Source: Anthostomella pinea
Lineage: Eukaryota > Ascomycota > Sordariomycetes > Xylariales > Xylariaceae
Assembly: GCA_963556695.1 (NCBI GenBank)
Contig: CAUWAG010000003.1
Span: 6,820,001 to 6,884,000 of the forward strand
Length of the DNA: 64,000 nt
Direction of reading: 5' to 3'
Shown here: one piece after another, positions 10,515-21,400 of the stretch
How positions within the stretch are numbered: position 1 is the first letter of the stretch
Layout of the letters: the number at the start of each line of letters is the position of its first letter
Translations under genes and position numbers: made by a program
Notes under the pieces: generated by a model
Told to the model about the DNA's origin: nothing
What the model saw: the letters and a program-made list of their open reading frames with translations, nothing else
Database searches by the model: none

Positions 10515-12705
10515 AGACACCATGTTGTCCCACCTACGCCAGCGCCAACCCTTTCCTGACGCCGTCTTCCGCAATTGGCTTTACGATCCTGCTACGAGTC
10601 CATTTTCATGTCCATCGCTTATACCCACCTGTGTTTATGCCGAGAGGGCAAGAGAAAAGTTCACTGCTTTCTGCATTCTTGGGGAATGCTACTACACTAG
10701 ACGATCCATCGCCGCGCGGGCACGACACATCAAGCGCTTGTTGACCTGGAGCACTTTCACCTTCACTTCGGCTGCAAACCCGTTCCAACCAATCCAACTA
10801 CCTCAACGCCTAAAGCCCACTGCTCCGGGTCTATACCTATATCTTCTTGCCTCGACACCTTTATATATATACCTTCACCGTATCTTCACCCTCCTTTGCA
10901 TGGGAAAGGCGCGAGTCATATCTTTGAGCATTTGGACATATTCATCACATTTAGGCCGCGGCGTATTTCTTCATTGCACGCACGCGCCTGCATCCTTCTG
11001 TACATTGCTTAGATCACGGGCGGCCCCTCCATCTCTGGACCGGTCTGGGGTTTCGACTCATATACCTATTACTTCTCTTCACCATTGTCACTTCATTAGC
11101 GAGGGCCGCACCGTCATCTACACATTCACTTTCGTATGATACCAAGGGATCAACGCCCGCACCACCCACACATACCCTTACCTTCGTCCCGAAGCTGGCG
11201 ACCAAATGCTTCTCGTTGTGGTAATGTTTTCTTTGAAAGAGATCGGCGCGGTTGCAGGGGAGAGACATGGAAGAAGGTCCCGTCACGGTGTGATGGGATC
11301 TAGTGGAGCATCTAGTGCGCTCGTGTCGATCGGAGCGACAGTGAAACGAGCGAAGGAACGGGAACGACGTCGAGTTCTGTATCTATCTACCATGCCTGCC
11401 CTGTGCAGCGCAGCCATCTATAACTCGATCTCGTGGGCAGAAACGCGCTCGAGTGCCACAGTCTGGCGGGGAAACTACGGGACTATGTATCTGGGTAATT
11501 ATTAATACCTCGCTGGCTGTGGCCTAGGGCGGTTCTGCAAAGTTCAAATTAAAAGAATACTGAAACATTTGAAATATGCGCTCCGTGCAAATTAGATGAC
11601 TTGTTGTGTTTGGGTGCCAGGTCGTCTGCTTTGCTGCACTCTGTCTTGGAATGCACACTTGCCTCTGCCTCTGCCTCGGTATGAACCGGTGATTGCGCGT
11701 GTTTTCACCCGTCAATATAATAGTCACCCTAAGATGAGCATTTAGCATGCCTGACTAGAATATAACTGCTTATTCCAGGGTCCTTATTCTACTGGTAACT
11801 ATATGAAACCCAAGATTCTCGAAGCACTTGGGGTGACTGTATCATGAAACGAACCAGCAAGCCCGTGAGTATTGGACCGCGGTCTAGACACACGTTGACT
11901 GAAAAGACATGGTCTAAATAAAGTCTTCATTGGTTCTCTTCATATGTAAGTACCTAAAAGGATCTGTTTCACTCCGTCGACCGCGCAAGGGACCAAGTCC
12001 TCTACTCGTCAGGGCTCCAAGCTACCTCCACCCAGCAGGCCCAGCGTCCTCATAGAGTAAGCAAGTCACTGGTCACTACCTAACTATAACGGCTTCCTAT
12101 TTTTGGACAGTCACACTACCAATATGAGATGCTCGCAAAGGATAAGGGATTATCTAACCCGTTGCGTGCCCATATCTGCGATCATATACGAAGTTCCCAG
12201 TGATGGTCGTCAGGGATAAGGAGGACTCGTCCGGGTTAAGGGCGGAATGTAGTTGTGATTGGGAAAGATTCAGACATCGAACATGACTTCGAACGACCCA
12301 TCAACGCTGATCAGATCAGAAGCAAACCCTCCATATTTGGCAGACGACACCAAGCCAGCGAATGATAGCACACAAACACAAGGGAAAATGAAAATCTTTA
12401 GCAAGTGTTATTGAGATACTCTGACAGCCTGCCTAACGCCACTCATCATTCCACAGCGGCTCTCAGATCGCTTCGGATAGCGATTCAGCATTGTCTGCCA
12501 CACAACGCCTTGAGAGATGTGTCCCGACACCCCCGGCGACGCTCCATATTGGGAGCAGGACACGCACTGTCTCAACAGAAGAGATTACAAGTTGGTACAA
12601 ATGAAATACAGCATCTCGAAAGAGATGCTTGCCCACAAGCCAAGTAGTAGGCGGGCCAAGATCCGGAACGCCAATCATTAGAACAGAACAGCGTCAGCCC
12701 CTCCT
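10515..12705. other. Intergenic, 3' region of kelch gene and downstream of SRC1
   Basis: No gene recognised. 10515-11500 is probably the 3' untranslated part of the kelch gene plus spacer. A 222-codon open frame overlapping the kelch stop (10471-11139) has transcript-tail composition and no domain. 11500-12700 is moderately AT-rich with no repeats I could match elsewhere in the window. Confidence 0.5.
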
Positions 12706-14946
12706 TCAGTAGACAGGCGTCGGGTCTTCCCACTTCTGGTGCAGATATGACTTGTCCTCATCCACGGGCGAGTCGTCGCCCTTGACACCAGCGCCCCATG
12801 AAACACGTCCGCTCTTGCGTCGTTTGTTACTACCCCCAGCTGTGGGACCGATCCATTCCCAGGCCTTGCCGACTTCGCCGCTGTGACCTTCGCGTTGACC
12901 GGTTCGGACATTGCTGTTCTGCTCGACGACGGCCTTGACCCTCGTCCAAATCTTGTCGCGTTGTGACAGGGAATGAACGGATCTCAAGACATCGTCACGA
13001 AGGTTCGGGAGAAACAAGAAAGGATCATCGAACTCTTCATCGACCTGCTTCTGGTTCGAGAGTCTCTCGAGAACAAGATCGACCAAGGCCGGAACCTGGG
13101 CCGCTGCGGCTCGATCAGAGAGGAAGGCGGATCGGGCGTATGCGGCAGTCCCGATCAGCGCGATCAAAAGACTAATTTGGAAGCGATATCGTGCCAGTCC
13201 GAGCCAGATCGATCTTTTGATTGCGCAGGTGATCGGAACGCGAGCGAGAGAGGTGGATATGAGGAGGGTGTCTCGAACACCCGAGGAATCGGACGCTCTA
13301 TTGTAACGACGGGTTTTCTGGTTAGTCAATGGTCAGAAAATATTACTTGTGATTAATCAAGTCGGCTATTGCCGGATGGCAGTACTCTCCGGTGTGGTAG
13401 TGAAATGGGTGACTTACTCCTTGACCTCAACTTCCACTTCTTCTCTGCCTTTGATCTCGCCAATGGCTGATCCCCAGAGATCCTCAAACTCCTGGTTGCT
13501 CAGCTTCTTACTTCTCTTCTTATTAATCATCTGCTTGAGCTCTTGTTCCTCGATTGCCGGAGATTCAAGCTTGGAACCCTGTTCATCAACAGGGTCGCGG
13601 CATTCGTACTTTGCAGTACGCTCTCGAAGCTCTTCGATGGCCCTGTCCGCAACGACTTGGACCCGTTTGACCTTTTCACCGTCAGGCTCACACGTTGGAG
13701 GCAGGGGAATAATGCCACCCAGAGATAGAGGATGAGGTTTGAGGATGTAGTCTTGCTCGCAACGAACTGAGTAGTCCGAGTAGCAGTATGCATGTGAAGG
13801 ACACGGCTCGCACTCCGGCTCCAGCGTATCAATGATTGGTTGAGGAGTATTGATTTGCGCTGGAAGAATCGAGTGAGCCCATTCGGGGACGTCGAAGTCG
13901 CTAGGAATCGAACTGCCGGACTGTCCCATGCCACAATACCCCACAGCAATCTTCTCCTGTCGATACCATCCAGCGTAGATGCCCAAAAGGGTGACCAGGA
14001 GAACAGATACAGGAGTTCCCCAGCTGATTTTGCTGGTGTTGCCGGTCTGTCTGGCTGGCACGATAGCAGTCTCACCGTTGACCGCCTGCTCGGCATTAAG
14101 TTCGAGTTGCTCTTCAGGCGTGAACTCTTCTCCAGCTTCGACCGTGGGTGGTTCCGGAGTCCGATGGCGAGCTACATGAGCGGTGGGTGCCTCGAATGTG
14201 CTGGACACGATTGGTGCATCATCAACATCGTCATCGGGAAAGGCAGGACTCTCTGTTTGTCTTCGTACGCCCCTGCTCGAGCTTCGCGCTTTTGCCGGGC
14301 CGGTTGTTCTTCGACGGTTGGTCGGAGTCGGTTCGGCAGCCGATGGCGAGCTACCACTCTGGAAAGGGTTGTCCCTAGTGAAGACGTCTGACGTCCGCCT
14401 GAAGAAACCATCGGATTCCTCGGTCTTAAACTGAGGGGCACCCTTGGCTTTGCGTGTTATCCTCAGCGATGCACCGCCGTCGATCTCCGAGCCCGTCTCC
14501 GTATCTGAAGCAAGATGACGGCTCGAGGCGCGTGACTTGCGCTTCGACGTGCTTGGGGCAGGCGGAGGCATTGGCTGGGTGTAGTCAGGCTCTTCCGACT
14601 TGATCCTAGCCGATGCCTTTTTAGGCGATCTTGATCTCCGGGTGCTGGCGACGGGCGATGGAAGGGATTCAGGCTCGGGCTCGGTCTCGTCGAAAGGGTT
14701 GCTGCTGCTTTGCGAATCGGCGTCGGTGATGCCTTTGCTGGAGCGTTTTGCGCGGGCGCGAGCTGCGAGAATCTTCTTGGACTGCGGCACAACCTGGTCG
14801 TTGAAGATGTCGATCAACTGTCCCTTCTTTGCGCTTGATGAGTACGGTATATTGTGTGCGACAAGGATGGACCTCAGGCGCGGAATGGTCAAGCTCTTGG
14901 GATCAAACCCCGGCTGCAGATATTCCATGCCCTCCGAGTCGGACAT
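12706..14946 (-). CDS. SRC1: Inner nuclear membrane protein, SRC1/HEH1 (MAN1-like)
   Basis: Two exons on the minus strand, 14946-13418 and 13297-12706, giving 706 residues. The 120-bp intron has a GTAAGT donor, a GACTAAC branch and an AATAG acceptor; using the nearer CAG would put a stop in frame. Residues ~12-50 form a helix-extension-helix fold (LTIPRLRSILVAHNIPY...KGQLIDIF) as in yeast Heh1/Src1. A long basic, Ser/Pro-rich nucleoplasmic segment with KRKS-type signals follows, then membrane helix 1 (~316-333), a lumenal domain with a Cys cluster (ECEPCPSHAYC), membrane helix 2 (~549-566) and a Man1-Src1 C-terminal domain. Family role: chromatin and rDNA anchoring, nuclear envelope and pore quality control. 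Divergently arranged with the nitronate monooxygenase gene. Confidence 0.92.
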
Positions 14947-15883
14947 GATGGATATCCCGCGAAGAAAGTCAGGGAGATGGGCGGTCGATGAAAGACTTCT
15001 GAGGGAGAAGGGATGCGCAGGTATTCGCCGCTTGCAGTGTACAGAAAGAGGTAGCTGCCTCCCTGGTTAGGCACAGGAGAGGGGGCGCCTGAGCTTTGGA
15101 GCTTCCAAGGTTGAAGGGAGCGGGCAGCGGGGAGCAGTGACGCGAGGTATCACGACATGGAATGATGCGGGTGGTCGGCTTCGGGCGAGCTTGGAAGCTG
15201 GGAACCTCAATGCCAGACAGCGCAGGCGTGTTCTCTTTGGCGATGGTTAAAAAGTGTGCAACAGATAAGGCACCAGAGTGGGGGATCCTGTTGATGAAAG
15301 AGTGAACAAGTGGGAAACCTCGTTGCAGTGGCAACGAAGGGCTATGAACTCCTCCACACCTGCCCGGCTGCCCGTGGTCACTGGTGCCTGCCTACAATTC
15401 TGACGTCGGACCCATCAGACCCGTGCGCCAGCTGCCAAGACCGCTAGTACGGTAACGCGGACCTCTTGGCAAGGTGGTACGTACCTGATAAATACATAAT
15501 CCAAAACACCCGAGACACTCTGGATTCTGGAAACAAAGGAGCTCCTCTTCTTCGCAACGACCATCAACCCGTGCACTCAAAATCCTTCTCTTTTGTCTAG
15601 CAATAAGTGATGAGTGTTTTTCCACTCAGGATGAGTTCACTGCGCACAAACTGCGACCCTCACTCCCAGTTGCCAACCCCACCAACAGATGTAGTCCAAC
15701 CAAGTAAGGCTGTATGCCGGCAAGTGTTTCCATCCTCCTTGCATGCCCCTCAAACCGGGGTACCGGTATCCTGTCGTTGGTCCTGTTGTTGGTGATATGT
15801 CTTGACTTGCTCCCTCAATGTGGCCCGTTTAAAGGAGGTAACCTACCAAAGCTATTGGCTTTCTTGGACAACTAATCGCCATC
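14947..15883. promoter_or_regulatory. Divergent intergenic region SRC1 / nitronate monooxygenase
   Basis: 937 bp between two divergently transcribed genes, so it should hold both promoters and 5' leaders. I see no recognisable repeat and no convincing TATA box; AACTAATCGCCATC immediately precedes the plus-strand start codon. Open frames here lack coding character. Confidence 0.6.
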
Positions 15884-17011
15884 ATGTCGATCGTCACGAC
15901 CGAGCTCACGCAGCAACTGGGCATCAAGCACCCCGTCATGCTCGCCGGCATGGGGATGACCTCCACAGCCGCGCTCGCCGCCGCCATCTCCAACGCAGGC
16001 AGGCTCGGCGTCATCGGCGGCGTGGGCTACACCAACGCACAGCTCAAGGACATGATCACTGAACTCAAATCACTCCTCACAGACCCCTCGCTCCCCTTCG
16101 GCGTCGACCTGCTCCTGCCACAGGTCGGCGGGTCCGCGCGCAAGATCAATGTGGACTACACGAAGGGCTCCCTGGACGAGCTGGTCGAGACCATCATCGA
16201 GGGCGGCGCCAAGGTCTTCGTGTCGGCCGTCGGTGTCGTCCCGAAGCGCATCGTCGACCGGCTTCATCAGGCAGGTGTACTCTACATGAACATGGTCGGC
16301 CATCCTAAACACGTCCACAAAGCGTGCGCTGTCGGCGCCGACATCATCTGCGCGCAGGGCGGCGAAGCGGGCGGTCACACGGGCGATATCGCCTTCAGCG
16401 TCCTCATCCCCGCGTGCGCGGACATATGCAAGACCTACACGTCGCCGATGACCGGCAAGCCGGTAGCCCTCGTCGCAGCGGGCGGCGTCAACGATGGTCG
16501 CAGTCTCGCCGCGGCGCTGGTGCTCGGGGCCCAGGCGGTCTGGGTCGGCACGCGGTTCGTGGCTGCCAGGGAGTCGGGTGCTTCGGAATACGCGAAGAAA
16601 GCGGTTATCGAGGCCGGGTTCGATTCCATCATCAAGTCCGTCATATGGTCGGGAAGATTGCTGCGCGCCCAGTCGAACGCGTATGTTGCCGACTGGGAGC
16701 AGAACCGCCAGGCTGAGATCAGGGAGCTGACCAGCAAAGGCATTCTGCCCCTTGAGCATGAGCTCGATAGACTGCATGCCGAGGGGAAGCTGACGGAGGA
16801 GATTGAGGAGCAGGCTGAAATTCGGTAAGCTCGACGATGAGTCCGGCCCGTGGTAACGTTGCTAATCTGTCACAGGCCTATGGGCATCGTTGCCGGACTG
16901 ATCAACAAGCCAGATCAGACTGCGCGGGAGATTGTCGATGAGATCGTATCAGAAGCTTCCGCTATCTTGAGTTCGGCGGGCCAGTATGTATCTTCGAAGG
17001 CACGGTTATGA
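15884..17011 (+). CDS. Nitronate monooxygenase (2-nitropropane dioxygenase family)
   Basis: Exons 15884-16824 and 16876-17011 give 358 residues; the 51-bp intron runs GTAAGC...CACAG and restores the frame (CG|G, Arg). The protein is a TIM-barrel flavoenzyme: IKHPVMLAGMGM at the start, VIGGVGY, AQGGEAGGHTG (FMN phosphate-binding loop with the conserved His), ALVAAGGVNDG and WVGTRFVAARESG near the second phosphate site. The family oxidises alkyl nitronates such as propionate-3-nitronate to aldehydes or ketones and nitrite using FMN and O2, protecting against nitro-toxins. Length is typical. Third positions are strongly C/G-rich compared with neighbours, suggesting high expression. No nitro-compound biosynthesis gene is nearby, so it probably acts in general detoxification. 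Confidence 0.93.
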
Positions 17012-17589
17012 TGTACATTTGGTGTGCCTCGAATAATCGGTCGAGGATCGTCAGCCATGGGTCGAAGAGAGGTGTGGGAATAGCGGCGGCGATTTTCATG
17101 AGCGCTAGACTCTGCCCGTACGAGAACCACCTTCTTACATTGGGAACAGACTGCTTCGGTGATTATCTGAGTAGACATAGCGAGCAAGACCGGCTCTACT
17201 TCATGAGTTTGACTGACTTGCAGCATTCCTTCTACGCAACGCCAAACTAATGAATCTCACCAGAACTACACCGGTTCAAACTCATGTTCCTGCTCATGGC
17301 AGCTTTTGTCGTGCGATCAGTCGCAGCAACTCCTGCCAGCCAGACCATTTCTCGAAGGCCGTAGGGTGTGATATGTCACGGGCACATTCAAGCAAGGAGC
17401 CAGCCGAGTAAGCCGTGTGCACGCCAGGATTGTGTTCATTTGAAGTCCCCTGATGGTAAGATGTACCCCCAACTACATGAACCTATGTCTGATCCGGGGT
17501 CGGTGATTGTTTCCGGAGTTGCTCACGGCCGGCAGAACTATCGAATGACTCATTCACTACATTATCGCTCTCTGTTGGGAGCTTCCCCT
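17012..17589. other. Intergenic spacer between convergent genes
   Basis: 578 bp between the stop of the plus-strand nitronate monooxygenase gene and the stop of the minus-strand hydrolase gene. It should contain both 3' ends. Short open frames only; nothing recognised. Confidence 0.5.
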
Positions 17590-18432
17590 CTATACAGCGG
17601 ACCGCGCGGCCTGATCTATCATTTGCGCTAGCTCCGCCGTATGACTGAGCATAGGCGAGTGTCCAGAGCTGAGTCTGAGTACGTTCGAGCCTGCAGTCTT
17701 GCCAAACATTTCCTGGAATTGCGGAGGAGGACCACGGTCGTTCTCGCAGACAACATACGTAGATGGGACGTAGCGAAATGCCTCGTTGCTGATTTTGGTC
17801 GACTGCACCGCGTGGGATTGTTCGCTGGTTTTCGATGCCCAGTATTCTGCCTCGGCGGGAGGGAGATCGTGGTACAACAACTGGGCCGTGTTCTTTATGA
17901 TAAAACGACCACCTGGCCTGATGTCGTCATTGGGAGATTCGCCAAATGTGCCTAGCACCGACTGGCCCTCGGTCAAGATGAAGGCGGCGAAGTAGAATAT
18001 ATGCACTACAAAAGTTTGAGGTTAGCAGGCTGGCTTTCATACTGGCAAGCAAGCTGGAGCTGTATCTATCGCCGGCATGAGTGCAGACGTAATACAGATA
18101 GATAGCTTACCGACACCCCCAGCAAGGCCACTGGACTGTCGTTGGTTGTAGGACAAGTCTTTGGTAACAGCTTCGGTGCCTACCAGACCACCATACGAGT
18201 GCATAACGACAATGACCTTCATCCCCTCCTCCACAAGGCCTTTGACCTTAGATCGAACGGCACGGGCGTCATCCGTTAAATCCGTTTTGCCTGGCTCGAT
18301 GAGACTTGGCAAGGCTGGCTGAACAACGCAATATCCAGAGGCCCTGAGAGCGTCGGCTAGCTTCTGGTACACATCTGGCAGCTGGCAGGACCCTTGGACC
18401 AGGACGATCGCGGGTTTGGCGAGTGAGGCCAT
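17590..18432 (-). CDS. Alpha/beta hydrolase fold protein (small serine hydrolase)
   Basis: Minus strand, exons 18432-18111 and 18005-17590, 245 residues. The 105-bp intron has a GTAAGC donor and a TTTTGTAG acceptor; splicing joins GGVG to VHIFYFAAF in frame. I chose the ATG before ASLAKPAIVLVQG because the strand that starts the fold (AIVLVQG) follows directly. Visible features: oxyanion loop VQGSCQ, nucleophile elbow VMHSYGG (Ser about residue 79), acidic residue in the VCENDRGP strand turn, and catalytic His in SSGHSPMLSHTAEL. This is the AB_hydrolase_6 layout of fungal plant-ester or salicylate-esterase-like proteins. Substrate unknown. Neighbours give no pathway clue. There is an upstream in-frame Met region (MRASSEPH...) that I consider untranslated. 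Confidence 0.88.
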
Positions 18433-21400
18433 CTTGAGTTTGTTGTTAAAGGTGCGGATCAGATGAGCCTCCTCTCGGAGGTAGTGGGCTACCAAAGTAG
18501 CCCAAGTAAGGTGCTTGTGCGGTTCCGAACTTGCCCTCACTCGACGTGGTAGGTGTCGTTGCTCGTAGAGGAGAGATGCCAGCCAGGACGGGTTGTCAGC
18601 GGTGATCTTAACGATCGACGAAGCAGGCTATATAGGCCCCGCGCAAAGGGGTTCGGGGGCTGGGCTTACGGTTCGAACAGTTGGGCTTCATTGGCCGCAC
18701 GGTTCGCTGTCGAGGGAGAAAGTTCCTAATAACGGGGGGCAGGAAAGTTCCTGATAATGGGTTGCAGGAACGTTGCAACCAGAATATTGGCCCACCCGGC
18801 GGCCCCTAGACCAGTATGCTCCCTGCGAGTACAACTATCATCTGCTGAAGCACTGAATTTCGTAACTCGGGTACCTAGAGCATCGCTGCGCAGGGTATAA
18901 AGGGGTGATAAGGTAGTGCAAAACTCATTCGATAGTTCTGGCGGGTGTGGACAATCACCGACCCGGATTAGATATAGGTTCATGTAGTTGGGGGTTACGT
19001 CTTATTAGCAGGTGACTTCACATGAAGTTACCTGGCCTTCCAGCCCGACCCTACATGTTGTGCTTTACTATTACCGGATGCCCCTAACGAGCTTTTGACT
19101 TGGCTGGCATGACTAGATGCGAGTACTTCATACTCTTGAAGTCCGCAAAGGTCATATGGATTTTCGTCGGTTTGGCTTACCCTGACTTTGGTCTGTTGGG
19201 TGACTCCTCGGGTCGCTTGTGAGTTAGACTGGGTCACCGAGTATTTGGCAGACTTGGAGGTACGCAGCTTGAAGGGCATGCTTACTTTCGATCCCGAATT
19301 TGTGCGCTTAGTCGAAAGCTGATATGATCGTTCACCCAGCCAGATTACCCACGAAGGGTAGTCAAGCTGAGACGAATTCCCAGATTGGGGTCAATGTAAG
19401 TCTGAACAGATGCGAAAAGACAGACTCAAGATATAATTCAGTACAGGTTCCTGGTTCGGCAGACGGTCACCTCTGGTAAAGCACGTATGGCGCCCACTCC
19501 ATGATGAACGTGAACAAGAGCACGTATGGCGCCCACTCCATGATAAACGTGAACAAGAGAACGTAGTCATCGCTTCCGAGCATGCCTCCGCGCCGTACAC
19601 CAACCTAGCCACAGTTAATTTGGTCGCCAAAAGAGCGGGAATGCTGACAATGATAATATCACCTTGGGCATCACTCGTCAGCACCATTACTTCGTCGCTG
19701 CGCTGCGGAGCAGTAGGGAGCGGGAACCAAACGTGGGTGGTAAAAAGATCGACTGAACTGGTGAGACGTAAAAAATCGCCCAACTCACGGAGTCATAATA
19801 GACTATCAACAGCCCGCCCCGCTGGCTCTGAGAAGTCAACATCTCCCGTCCACTAGGGCCCATAGTGACCACATCAGTGAGAAGAACGGCCAAATCGTAA
19901 CACGTGGAGGGCCAGCGTGAAATGCGCCGACGCATCAAACATCAAACAGCGCTATATAATGTGTGATACTGGTACGCAATCCCTGGCACATCGTCGGTTA
20001 TCAGCTGAACAGCTGGTTGATAACCTCGCATTAATCAAATCGCGGCCAAATTCTGCACAAGGGAACGCGAAAGGTGAATTTGGCGAGGGCTTTCGAGATG
20101 GTACAAGATCAGCGTCATCGAGACAGAGTAAACAGCCCATCGGGACGGAGTACGCAGTCCATCGGGTTTGTCAGTAGCTGTGGGCAACGCGTTTGGGAAG
20201 CTCGGTTGATAACACTGATGGACCACCTATTATATCTTATTAACAAGGTAACGTTCATCACAAAGAAGAGTTGGACTATCATCAATAGTCACTTCCCAGA
20301 GATGGTCATTCTCGGCGTTCGCTCCATGGTATCCTGCATGGTGAAACACGCCGTCAGCGGAAGTTGATTCGACGCATGTTTCCGATTGATACCAACCACG
20401 GACCGAGCCGAGCGAGCCGCCACCAAGACGGCGCGGGTGCTTTGAGATTCGACCAAGTCGCTCCCGGAACTCCCAGACTCTTTCGAGCAACGAAACGAAA
20501 GCTGCCTGGATGACCAGGCGTCGCCTAGTAGCGGTGAACAGTGACTGACGGGTCAATCTTGGTTCCTCATGGAAACAAAGCTTGCTCGCGTCAGTATCAA
20601 CAACTTGTGAAACGCACTCGGCTGGAAGCGAAAGATATTGGCCTTGATGTCTGCATCCCAGCCGGTGGTAAGGAGCCAGTAAGATGTGGCCCGGGGATAG
20701 TTGCTGTGGCCTGACCCTGGGCCCTGGGGGTGTGTAAGTGGCACGGACCAAGGATCCGGTATCCGATCTTCTGCAGCCCCTTTTGCTGAAACCGATGCGA
20801 AACCCAGGCAATATTGCCAGAAAGGTTGTTACGAGGCTGCTTGGATTTTGGCATCCTGTTTCGCGTTCCACATCCAGCCAGGCCGGCGAGCCCTCTGCGG
20901 GATGGTCCGCTGGCGGCACTGACGGTCGTCATAGTCGAACCACTTCCCGGGGTCCGGACAGCGGAACGTTCCGACTTCGACAACATCTTACTCCCTCATC
21001 ATCGTGGACCTCGTCTGGCGAGAAGAGGGCGTATTATACCATTGCCATTCGAAATTTGAGCGGGTTCGGCGTTGTCAGCCAAGACTGATGCGACAGAGCG
21101 ATGGTGCTTGTCCCAGACTAAACATTCACCTAACCCGCCGGTGAGATCTGCCCTCACCACTTGGCGAGCGTTTGATACGCCAATAGCGATGAGAGGTCAT
21201 CGTGGATTTGGTCGGAGGCGAGCTGGTGGTAGAGCAAGGTGATCTCGTCATAATGGCATGACTGTTCAACCCCCTAGCTGGACGCACGTCACCCCCAGCT
21301 GGTATGTCTGTTACGGACGATCTAGAGCAGGCTGTCGTCGCGTCGAAGATCACGCACAGAGCTGATTGTACATACTGGAGTCGTTCGTAGCCGGATAGTA

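Noticed and set aside
10471..11139. 222-codon open frame overlapping the kelch stop codon
   Set aside because: It overlaps the end of a convincing gene in another frame, has no domain or splice context, and its composition (Tyr/Leu/Ser/His-rich, low-complexity) fits a transcribed 3' region.
20230..20919. 229-codon minus-strand frame
   Set aside because: Frames on the other strand are equally open and no family motif is visible; chance openness in GC-balanced DNA is enough to explain it.
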